Of a stretch of 5,375 nucleotides of DNA, positions 1-4,914 are shown one piece after another. This DNA is from Phycisphaerales bacterium (GTDB lineage: Bacteria > Planctomycetota > Phycisphaerae > Sedimentisphaerales > Anaerobacaceae), in assembly GCA_011057845.1 (NCBI GenBank), contig DSDB01000042.1:1-5375 (forward strand). The letters run 5' to 3'. The position numbers and the translations under genes are program-made. The notes under the pieces are model-generated. The model was not told the origin of the DNA and did not search any database. It worked only from the letters and a program-made list of their open reading frames with translations. Each line of letters opens with the position of its first letter. The first letter of the stretch is position 1.

Positions 1-1
1 C

Positions 2-865
2 ATGGGCAGTACGGGTGATTCAGGTCTGTTGGTTCCATCGGGGCGGATTGGCAAGCTGGAGGTGGGGCGGCTGATTATTGGGGGCAATCAATTCAGCGGC
101 TGGTCGCACAGCCGGGACCTGGGCTATCTGCGGGAGCTTTTCAAGGCGTACAGCACGCCGGAGCGGATTATGGATACGTTCGAGCTGTGCGAGGAATGCG
201 GGATTCAGACGTTCCTTTCCGGATCGGTGCGTGAGATAGAGCGATACTGGAAGGAACGGGGCGGCAAGATGCAGTGGATCGCCCAGGTGCATCCCAAGTC
301 GGACGACATCCGGACGAACATCAAGCAGGCGATAGACGCCGGCGCCGCGGCCGCGTATGTCCAGGGCGGCGTCGGCGATAGCTTCACCAAGGGCGGGCGG
401 GTGGACCTGCTGGGCGAGGCGGTCGAGTTCATCAAGTCTCAGGGCGTGGTGGCGGGCATCGGCGGCCATTCCATCGAGGTGCAGATGGCGGTCGAGAAGG
501 CGGGGATCGAGCCGGATTTCTATATGAAGACGCTGCACCACGACCGGTACTGGTCGGCCACGCCCAAGGACCAGCGCGTGGAGTTCAACGTCGATAGCGG
601 CAGCGCTACGGACTACGATAACATCTGGGAGATCGACGCCGACCGGACCATCGCCTTCATGGAGAAGGTCCGGCGGCCGTGGATCGCGTTCAAGGTGCTG
701 GCGGCCGGGGCGATCCATCCGCGCGAAGGCCTGCGGTTTGCCTTCGAGAACGGCGCCGACTTCGCCTGCGTGGGGATGTTCGACTTCCAGGTCCGCGAGA
801 ACGCCATCCTGACCCGCGACATCCTCAAGGCCCCCCTTAACCGCCGCCGGGCATGGATGGCATGA
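2..865 (+). CDS. Predicted TIM-barrel protein of unknown function
   Basis: This gene encodes 287 residues if it starts at the ATG at position 2. The frame is open to the window edge, so the true start could lie upstream. I do not recognise a characterised enzyme. The alternation of hydrophobic strands and helices, with glycine-rich strand ends, reads as a (beta/alpha)8 barrel: VGRLIIGGNQFSGWSH (21-36), AAYVQGG (117-123), VVAGIGGHS (149-157), FKVLAAGAI (230-238) and FACVGMFDFQV (254-264). The last two resemble the final strands of aldolase/aldo-keto-type barrels, where ligands or phosphate are held. A polar segment around TLHHDRYWS (177-185) could contribute active-site residues. There is no signal peptide, membrane segment or cysteine cluster, so a cytosolic protein is likely. 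Similar uncharacterised barrels (GGNxFSG near the N terminus) occur in planctomycete genomes, from memory. Substrate and reaction are unknown. It ends at a TGA, with the next gene convergent. Confidence 0.85.
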   Translation: MGSTGDSGLLVPSGRIGKLEVGRLIIGGNQFSGWSHSRDLGYLRELFKAYSTPERIMDTFELCEECGIQTFLSGSVREIERYWKERGGKMQWIAQVHPKSDDIRTNIKQAIDAGAAAAYVQGGVGDSFTKGGRVDLLGEAVEFIKSQGVVAGIGGHSIEVQMAVEKAGIEPDFYMKTLHHDRYWSATPKDQRVEFNVDSGSATDYDNIWEIDADRTIAFMEKVRRPWIAFKVLAAGAIHPREGLRFAFENGADFACVGMFDFQVRENAILTRDILKAPLNRRRAWMA

Positions 866-898
866 TTCGCGCCACATATGGATGAAGCCGCGGCCCCC

Positions 899-926
899 TG
901 TCATGCTGAGCGGAGCGAAGCATCTG
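899..926. repeat. Scattered intergenic repeat copy (TCATNCTGAG...GCGAAGNATCT type)
   Basis: The stretch begins TGTCATGCTGAG and ends GCGAAGCATCTG. It contains an inverted repeat with arms ATGCT (903-907) and AGCAT (919-923) around an 11-nt loop. From general knowledge, variants of this motif are dispersed in intergenic DNA of many unrelated bacteria, with the variable base complementary between the two arms, as here (G in the left arm, C in the right). It lies in a convergent gap just past a stop codon, the usual position for REP-like elements. Only one copy is visible here, so the repeat status rests on recognition, not on counting. Confidence 0.6.
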
Positions 927-964
927 GCGCGGGCATTAGATCAAAGGCCCATTAGTTAGCCGGC

Positions 965-1010
965 ATTCTCACCGTGCAACACGACTTGCCTGGTCGTGTG
1001 CGTGGTGAAT
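965..1010. terminator. Long imperfect hairpin in the convergent gap, possible bidirectional terminator
   Basis: The core is a perfect 7-bp inverted repeat, ACACGAC (979-985) and GTCGTGT (993-999), with a 7-nt loop. The stem extends outward past a bulged A978: G976-C977 pairs with G1000-C1001, two G.U wobbles follow (974/1003, 975/1002), ACC (971-973) pairs with GGT (1004-1006), and ATTC (965-968) pairs with GAAT (1007-1010) after a 2-nt bulge. The structure starts 29 bases past the GNAT stop on the minus strand and 100 bases past the barrel-protein stop on the plus strand. Neither side has a T-run, so it is not a canonical intrinsic terminator. It could act with Rho, stabilise 3' ends, or simply be a repeat. 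Confidence 0.4.
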
Positions 1011-1038
1011 GCGGTTGTGGGGTCGTCCGGATCGCTTG

Positions 1039-1539
1039 TCATTCCGTTGCGGCGAAGGCCGGGTGGAACTGGACGACGCCTTGAGGCGTGTTGGGGCCGA
1101 AGGACAGGGCCAGGAGGTTCTCCGGCGGGACGCCTTCGTGCGATAACTCCGGCGGGCTGCGGAAGCCGAATCGTTCGTAAAAGTGCGGGTCGCCGACGAG
1201 GATAACGCCCTGGGCGCCGCGGGCCTTGAGCAGGGCCAGGCCCTTGTGTACGAGGGCTGTGCCGATACCTCGTCTCTGGAAGGCGGGCAGCACGGAGACC
1301 GGGCCCAGGCCATACCAGTTGCGGCTGCCGTGGCTGATGGTAACGGGCGAGAAGGCGATGTGGCCGACGACCTCGCCACCGACTTCGGCCACCAGTGAAA
1401 CAGCCAGCACACCGGCCGTCCGCAGTGCGTTGATGATGAAGTGCTCGGTCTGATTGCTTATGGGGTGATTGGCAAAGGCCGCTTTGGTGACGGCCGCTAT
1501 GGCCTCAATATCCAGCTCGATCTCATGGCGAATGATCAT
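1039..1539 (-). CDS. GNAT family N-acetyltransferase, YhbS-like
   Basis: The product is a 166-residue cytosolic acetyltransferase expected to transfer an acetyl group from acetyl-CoA to an amine. The substrate is unknown. The GNAT core is clear. Strands at 47-68 (VSLVAEVGGEVVGHIAFSPV) lead to motif A, where LGPVSVLPAFQRRGIGTAL (78-96) carries the acetyl-CoA pyrophosphate-binding loop Q88-R-R-G-I-G93. Downstream, VILVGDPHFYERFGF (112-126) is the signature of the YhbS-type subgroup (COG3153), and the length fits that group. The start is taken at the ATG at 1539 because GGAG lies 6 nt upstream. An in-frame TTG at 1545 would add two residues but abuts that GGAG with no spacing. The gene stands alone on its strand, convergent with the barrel protein and divergent from LemA, so it probably has its own promoter, which I could not identify. 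Confidence 0.92.
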   Translation of the reverse strand: MIIRHEIELDIEAIAAVTKAAFANHPISNQTEHFIINALRTAGVLAVSLVAEVGGEVVGHIAFSPVTISHGSRNWYGLGPVSVLPAFQRRGIGTALVHKGLALLKARGAQGVILVGDPHFYERFGFRSPPELSHEGVPPENLLALSFGPNTPQGVVQFHPAFAATE

Positions 1540-1545
1540 ACTCAA

Positions 1546-1549
1546 CTCC
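1546..1549 (-). promoter_or_regulatory. Ribosome binding site deciding the GNAT start
   Basis: On the minus strand GGAG is followed by the 6-nt spacer TTGAGT and then ATG (1539-1537). The spacing suits the ATG and rules against the in-frame TTG, which directly follows the GGAG. Confidence 0.65.
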
Positions 1550-1664
1550 AGGCTACCCCGCGTTAATCAGAACCGTCCGGTCCATTCTTTCGCATGGTTG
1601 GGAGCGTACCGGCGCAGGCAGGGCCGGTCAAGGCGAAAATCGCCCGGGCCCTATGAGTTGCTTT

Positions 1665-1683
1665 CACGGGCAGGATGCCCGTG
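1665..1683. repeat. Palindromic intergenic repeat CACGGGCA-GGA-TGCCCGTG
   Basis: This is a perfect inverted repeat with 8-bp arms and a 3-nt centre. A related but decayed unit (GGGGGCGAGACGGCC, about 1689-1703) follows closely. From general knowledge, the 'CACGGGCAGGATGCCCGTG' type is a dispersed intergenic repeat in planctomycete and verrucomicrobial genomes, whose chance translation gives the recurrent peptide GQDAR(A/V)T. That peptide is readable here in one frame. Copy number cannot be seen in this window. Function is unknown; it can form a stable short hairpin. Confidence 0.65.
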
Positions 1684-1833
1684 TTACGCGGGGGCGAGAC
1701 GGCCTGGACACGAGGGCGGCCCAAGAATCGTCAAGGGCGGGAAATGGCGGACATTGGCGTGTTTTTGGCTGGCCAAGGGCGTTTCTATGGGCTAAAAGTG
1801 AAGGAACGCCTTGCTTGGGCGTCGTGTACGAGT

Positions 1834-1857
1834 AGCAGTGAGCAGTCAGCAGCGAGC
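1834..1857 (+). repeat. Heptamer tandem repeat (AGCAGTN, about 3.4 units)
   Basis: Three consecutive heptamers, AGCAGTG, AGCAGTC and AGCAGCG, are followed by a partial AGC. The array ends 36 bases before the LemA start chosen here. It could be a replication-slippage product, a protein-binding array or the edge of a larger dispersed repeat. It is too short to decide. Confidence 0.55.
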
Positions 1858-1881
1858 CGTTGACGGCACACTCATATGTCT

Positions 1882-1885
1882 GGAG
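1882..1885 (+). promoter_or_regulatory. Ribosome binding site deciding the LemA start
   Basis: GGAG is followed by an 8-nt spacer and the ATG at 1894. The upstream in-frame ATG at 1876 has no purine-rich tract before it. Starting at 1894 also puts the membrane helix at the very N terminus, as is usual in LemA proteins. Confidence 0.6.
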
Positions 1886-1893
1886 TGGCGTTT

Positions 1894-2445
1894 ATGTGGT
1901 GGATACCGGTAGCGATTCTTGCCGTGCCGCTGATCATCCTGGTGCTCATCTACAACGGGTTGATCGCGAAGAAGAACCGGGTGGCGAACGTCTTTGGGAC
2001 CATCGATGTGATGCTCAAGAAGCGGTTCGACCTGATCCCGCAGCTTGTGGTGGCCGTCAAGGGTTACATGAAGCATGAGCGCGAGGTGCTGGAGGAGATT
2101 ACGCAGATGCGGGCCAGGGCCATGCAGGGCATTTCGGATGAGGAGCAGGTGGCGATGGACGGCCGCATGACCGAGGCCCTCAACAAGGTGATGCTGGCGG
2201 TGGAGAACTACCCGGACCTCAAGGCCAGCGGCAACTTTCTCCACCTGCAACGCACCATGACGGATTTGGAGGAGCAGATCTCGGCGGCCCGGCGGGCGTA
2301 CAACGCGGCCGTCATGGACTACAACAACGCCGTGGAGATGTTCCCGACGAATATCGTTGCGGGCATGATGAGCTACAAGACCAAGCGCTATTTCGAGATA
2401 CCGGCCGAGGAGCGGGCGGCGGTCAAGGTGAACCTTGATAGGTAA
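1894..2445 (+). CDS. lemA: LemA family membrane-anchored protein
   Basis: The product is a 183-residue LemA protein: one N-terminal membrane helix (about 2-20, WWIPVAILAVPLIILVLIY) followed by a soluble all-helical domain. Family motifs appear in order: YNGLIAKKNRV (20-30), IDVMLKKRFDLIPQLVVAVKGY (37-58) with H61-E62, ENYPDLKASGNFLHLQ (104-119), and the C-terminal block RRAYNAAVMDYNNAVEMFPTN (133-153). Length and order are typical and nothing is missing. The family is widespread in bacteria but its molecular role is poorly defined. The membrane-anchored helical bundle suggests a scaffold or partner for other membrane proteins. The start at 1894 is preferred on its ribosome binding site; an ATG at 1876 would add six residues. 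The DUF3137 gene follows after 45 bases on the same strand, a pairing seen elsewhere, and the two probably work together at the membrane. Confidence 0.95.
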   Translation: MWWIPVAILAVPLIILVLIYNGLIAKKNRVANVFGTIDVMLKKRFDLIPQLVVAVKGYMKHEREVLEEITQMRARAMQGISDEEQVAMDGRMTEALNKVMLAVENYPDLKASGNFLHLQRTMTDLEEQISAARRAYNAAVMDYNNAVEMFPTNIVAGMMSYKTKRYFEIPAEERAAVKVNLDR

Positions 2446-2490
2446 GAAGCAACAAGCAGAAGGCGGCAATGGAGAAAGGATGAGGTCGGC

Positions 2491-3444
2491 GTGAAGACGT
2501 TGGATGAATTCCGGGCCTTCTACGAAGGCGAGTTGATGAAGGACCTGCGGGCCCTGGAGGCAAGGCGTGCGGGCATTTGTCGGAATCTTCTGATCCTGTT
2601 CGTCGCGCTGGCTCTGATCGTACTGGTGATTGGAGTCGCACTGGGGATGGCCGGGGGACCGGCGGCCGTCTTCGTCCCCGCGGTTCTCTCTGTCGTGATC
2701 GGATCGCTGGCCGCGGCCTTTATGACCAAGGGCTACAAGCGGGACTTCAAACTTCGGATTATCGAGCGGATCATCCGGTTCGTGGAGCCCCAGTTGAATT
2801 ACAAGCCCACGGGCTACATCGACCGCGAGACGTTTATGATGTCCAGGATATTCACCACCCGGCCGAACCGCTACAAGGGCGACGACCTCGTGTCGGGCAC
2901 GGTGGGGCGGACGGACATGAAGTTCTGCGAACTGAATGCCGTGCATGAGAGCGGCTCGGGCAAGAACAAGCATCGGGTGACGATCTTCAAGGGGTTGTTT
3001 TTCGTGGCCGATTTCCACAAGGATTTCCGGACGAAAACCGTGGTCCTGCCGGATACGGCCGAGAAGCTGTTCGGTCGGCTGGGGCAGAAATTGCAGGCGA
3101 TGAACGTCTTTCGCGGCAGCCTCATCAAACTGGAGGACCCTGAGTTCGAGCGGCATTTCGCCGTCTACGGCGACGACCAGATCGAGTCGCGCTATATCCT
3201 GAGCCCCGGTCTGATGGAGCGGATCGTGCAGTTCAAGGTCAAGACCGACCGCAAGATCTATCTGTCATTCGTGGCCTCAAGCGTGTTCGTGGCCGTATCG
3301 TACACGCGCAACCTGTTTGAGCCGCGGTTGTTCAGGACGCTGCTCGATTTTACGCCGATGCAGCAGTACTTTGAGGACGTGCAGTTGGCCGTCGGCATCG
3401 TTGACGACCTGAACCTTAATACCCGAATCTGGAGCAAGGAATAG
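2491..3444 (+). CDS. DUF3137 domain-containing membrane protein
   Basis: The product has 317 residues and starts at GTG, with GAGG (2482-2485) 5 nt upstream. A charged, probably helical N-terminal segment (1-31) precedes two closely spaced membrane helices (about 32-54 and 57-78), a hairpin that would put both the N terminus and the large C-terminal domain on the same, probably cytosolic, side. The C-terminal part fits DUF3137: YKGDDLVSGTVGRTDMKFCE (128-147), IFKGLFFVADFHKDFRTKTV (165-184), EFERHFAVYGDDQIESRYIL (218-237) and KIYLSFVASSVFVAVSY (255-271). No catalytic motif is visible and the family has no established biochemical function. It sits between LemA and phosphofructokinase, with a 6-base gap to the latter, so co-transcription is very likely. 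Some databases name such proteins 'galanin'; that name has no functional meaning here. Confidence 0.88.
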   Translation: MKTLDEFRAFYEGELMKDLRALEARRAGICRNLLILFVALALIVLVIGVALGMAGGPAAVFVPAVLSVVIGSLAAAFMTKGYKRDFKLRIIERIIRFVEPQLNYKPTGYIDRETFMMSRIFTTRPNRYKGDDLVSGTVGRTDMKFCELNAVHESGSGKNKHRVTIFKGLFFVADFHKDFRTKTVVLPDTAEKLFGRLGQKLQAMNVFRGSLIKLEDPEFERHFAVYGDDQIESRYILSPGLMERIVQFKVKTDRKIYLSFVASSVFVAVSYTRNLFEPRLFRTLLDFTPMQQYFEDVQLAVGIVDDLNLNTRIWSKE

Positions 3445-3450
3445 ACTGGA

Positions 3451-4773
3451 ATGGATGCCTACTGCGTCAGTCCCGAGGAGTTGCCGGCGCTGGATATTGA
3501 GCGGCTGGGGCCGGCGACGGTGGATTCCCCGCTTGCGGCCCGGAGACGGCGCTTCACCGAGGATGACGAACGGGTCAGCGTCTACACGCACTCGCACACG
3601 CTCCGGGCGGTGCGTAGCGGCGGGGAGATACCGACATTCGAAGTGGCCGGGCCCAGGCGCAAGTTGTTCTTCCAGCCCCGCACGCTGCGGTGCGGCATTG
3701 TCACCTGTGGCGGGCTCTGCCCGGGCCTGAACGACGTGATCCGGACGGTCACATTGGCGCTCATCTGGCAGTACGCGGTCGAGAAGGTGTACGGATTCCG
3801 GTACGGCTACGCGGGTCTGACGGCCAACCCCCCCGCGCCGCCGATGGAATTGACGCCGGAGGTCGTGGACGACATCCATCTGCAGGGCGGTGATATCCTG
3901 GGCTCATCCCGCGGGCCGCAGGACGAGAACGAAATGGTCGATACCCTGGAGCGGATGGGTATTTCCATGCTTTTTGTCGTCGGCGGCGATGGGACGATGC
4001 GCGGGGCACGGGCCCTGGCGGGCGTCATCAAACGTCGCGGGGCCGCCGTCGCGGTGATAGGGATACCCAAGACGGTTGACAACGATATTTCCGGCATCGA
4101 GCAGTCCTTCGGCTTTTCCACGGCCGTGGAGGCCTGCCGCGCCGCCATTCACAGCGCCCATCAGGAGGCGCGCGGGGCATGGAACGGGGTCGGGCTGGTC
4201 AAGCTGATGGGGCGGGAATCCGGCTTCATCGCCGCCCAGGCGACGCTGGCCAACAGCGACGTGAATTTCTGCTTCGTTCCGGAGGCCCCGCCGGTGTTGG
4301 ATGGACCGGGTGGTTTCCTGGAGGCCCTGGAGCGGCGTCTGGACGTCAAACATCATGCCGTAGTGGTGGTCGCCGAGGGCGTAGGCGAGACACTGGCGGG
4401 CCAGAAAGGCGATGTCCGGCTGGACATCTCCGGCAATGCGGTCCGCGAGGACATCGGGCCGCTGCTTCATCGGCGAATGGTGGAGCATTTCAAGGCCGTG
4501 GGCAAGCCTATTTCAGTGAAGTACATTGATCCGAGCTACATGATCCGGTCGTTGCCGGCCGATTCAAACGACTCGGCGTTCTGCCTGATGCTCGGCCAGA
4601 ACGCCGTACACGCCGGCATGAGTGGACGCACGAACATGGTCATCGGCTATTGGAACCAGTACTATGTGCATATCCCAATTGACCTGGCGACGCTCAAACG
4701 CAAGAAGCTCGACCCACGCGGGGATGTCTGGCAGATGGTCCTGGAGACCACGGGTCAACTACGCTGGTCTTGA
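3451..4773 (+). CDS. ATP-type 6-phosphofructokinase (plant/clade-X group)
   Basis: This 440-residue enzyme is expected to phosphorylate fructose 6-phosphate to fructose 1,6-bisphosphate in the cytosol. An N-terminal extension of about 80 residues ends in the block AGPRRKLFFQPRTLR (66-80), which, like the next motif, closely resembles plant ATP-phosphofructokinases. GIVTCGGLCPGLNDVIR (82-98) opens the nucleotide-binding fold. GGDGT (178-182) has the Gly typical of ATP users, where PPi enzymes have Asp. PKTVDND (206-212) holds the catalytic aspartates D210 and D212, and its Lys (K207) is otherwise typical of PPi enzymes. MGRESGF (253-259), VPEAP (276-280), VAEG (307-310) and YIDPSYMIRS (358-367) supply the sugar-phosphate site. 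The Gly plus Lys combination marks the atypical ATP-dependent group that includes trypanosome and plant enzymes, so ATP is the likelier donor but PPi is not excluded. The ATG lies 6 bases after the DUF3137 stop, with AAGGA (3436-3440) upstream inside that gene, which suggests translational coupling. Confidence 0.93.
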   Translation: MDAYCVSPEELPALDIERLGPATVDSPLAARRRRFTEDDERVSVYTHSHTLRAVRSGGEIPTFEVAGPRRKLFFQPRTLRCGIVTCGGLCPGLNDVIRTVTLALIWQYAVEKVYGFRYGYAGLTANPPAPPMELTPEVVDDIHLQGGDILGSSRGPQDENEMVDTLERMGISMLFVVGGDGTMRGARALAGVIKRRGAAVAVIGIPKTVDNDISGIEQSFGFSTAVEACRAAIHSAHQEARGAWNGVGLVKLMGRESGFIAAQATLANSDVNFCFVPEAPPVLDGPGGFLEALERRLDVKHHAVVVVAEGVGETLAGQKGDVRLDISGNAVREDIGPLLHRRMVEHFKAVGKPISVKYIDPSYMIRSLPADSNDSAFCLMLGQNAVHAGMSGRTNMVIGYWNQYYVHIPIDLATLKRKKLDPRGDVWQMVLETTGQLRWS

Positions 4774-4828
4774 CCGGCAGAACCTTTTCATACCACCGGC
4801 GTAGGGATAGAGTTTGTGGGAATGAGGA

Positions 4829-4857
4829 TTGCGGGGGGGGCGGATCGCCCCTATAAT
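4829..4857 (+). promoter_or_regulatory. Sigma-70-type promoter of the flavodiiron gene
   Basis: A perfect -10 box TATAAT (4852-4857) lies 17 bp downstream of TTGCGG (4829-4834), a weak -35 that keeps only the TTG of TTGACA. Transcription would start near 4864, giving a leader of about 50 nt before the ATG at 4915. The spacer carries a G8 run and a palindrome, listed separately. The leader contains AAAAAGGAG (4874-4882), inside a five-codon frame GTG AAA AAG GAG TCT TGA (4871-4888), and AGGTGG (4905-4910) as the ribosome binding site of the gene. No clear intrinsic terminator for the phosphofructokinase gene was seen between 4774 and here. Confidence 0.65.
4837..4851. promoter_or_regulatory. 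Palindrome in the promoter spacer, possible operator
   Basis: GGGGCG-GAT-CGCCCC is a perfect 6-bp-arm inverted repeat lying wholly between the -35 and -10 boxes and ending on the base before TATAAT. A repressor bound here would block polymerase. It could equally form a short hairpin in read-through RNA from the upstream gene. No regulator gene is present in the window to link to it. Confidence 0.4.
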
Positions 4858-4914
4858 GGGCCTCAACGCTGTGAAAAAGGAGTCTTGAGGCGGATTTGCA
4901 GGTCAGGTGGTGGC

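Larger units (their letters stand above)
1540..1893. other. Gene-free divergent region between GNAT and LemA
   Basis: This 354-bp stretch separates two divergently transcribed genes and should hold both promoters. Short open frames cross it, but none has family resemblance, a good ribosome binding site or plausible composition. What it does contain is a perfect palindrome at 1665-1683 with a probable degenerate second unit just after it, a small palindrome TTGGC-TG-GCCAA at 1765-1776, and a heptamer tandem repeat at 1834-1857. A -35-like TTGACG sits at 1860-1865 but has no -10 at a proper distance. No convincing sigma-70 promoter was found for either gene. Confidence 0.6.

Noticed and set aside
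20..904. 294-codon open frame on the minus strand opposite the barrel-protein gene
   Set aside because: It lies fully antisense to a gene with clear barrel periodicity, has biased His/Arg/Pro/Leu composition and no recognisable domain.
1765..1776. TTGGC-TG-GCCAA palindrome as an operator
   Set aside because: The arms are only 5 bp and no promoter boxes can be placed around it, so chance is not excluded. It is mentioned only in the regional note.
1469..1863. Short plus-strand open frames in the gene-free region (1469-1795, 1653-1835, 1675-1863)
   Set aside because: They start inside the antisense of the GNAT gene or run through the palindromic repeat (one contains the spurious GQDARVT peptide), and lack a ribosome binding site or family resemblance.
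1860..1888. TTGACG as a -35 box for LemA
   Set aside because: No -10-like hexamer lies 16-18 bp downstream, and the position there is already the ribosome binding site and coding start.
1846..3156. 436-codon open frame on the minus strand opposite LemA and DUF3137
   Set aside because: It is antisense to two clearly recognised genes, is extremely rich in His, Arg and Pro, and has no family motif. It is an artefact of GC-rich codon use in the real genes.
3277..4488. Minus-strand open frames opposite the DUF3137 end and the phosphofructokinase gene (3277-3879 and 3904-4488)
   Set aside because: Shadow frames of a well-conserved enzyme gene, with no motifs of their own.
4837..4851. Reading the GC-rich palindrome as an intrinsic terminator of the phosphofructokinase gene
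   Set aside because: It is followed by TATAATGGG, not a T-run, and the stem is only 6 bp with a 3-nt loop. The promoter-spacer reading fits better.
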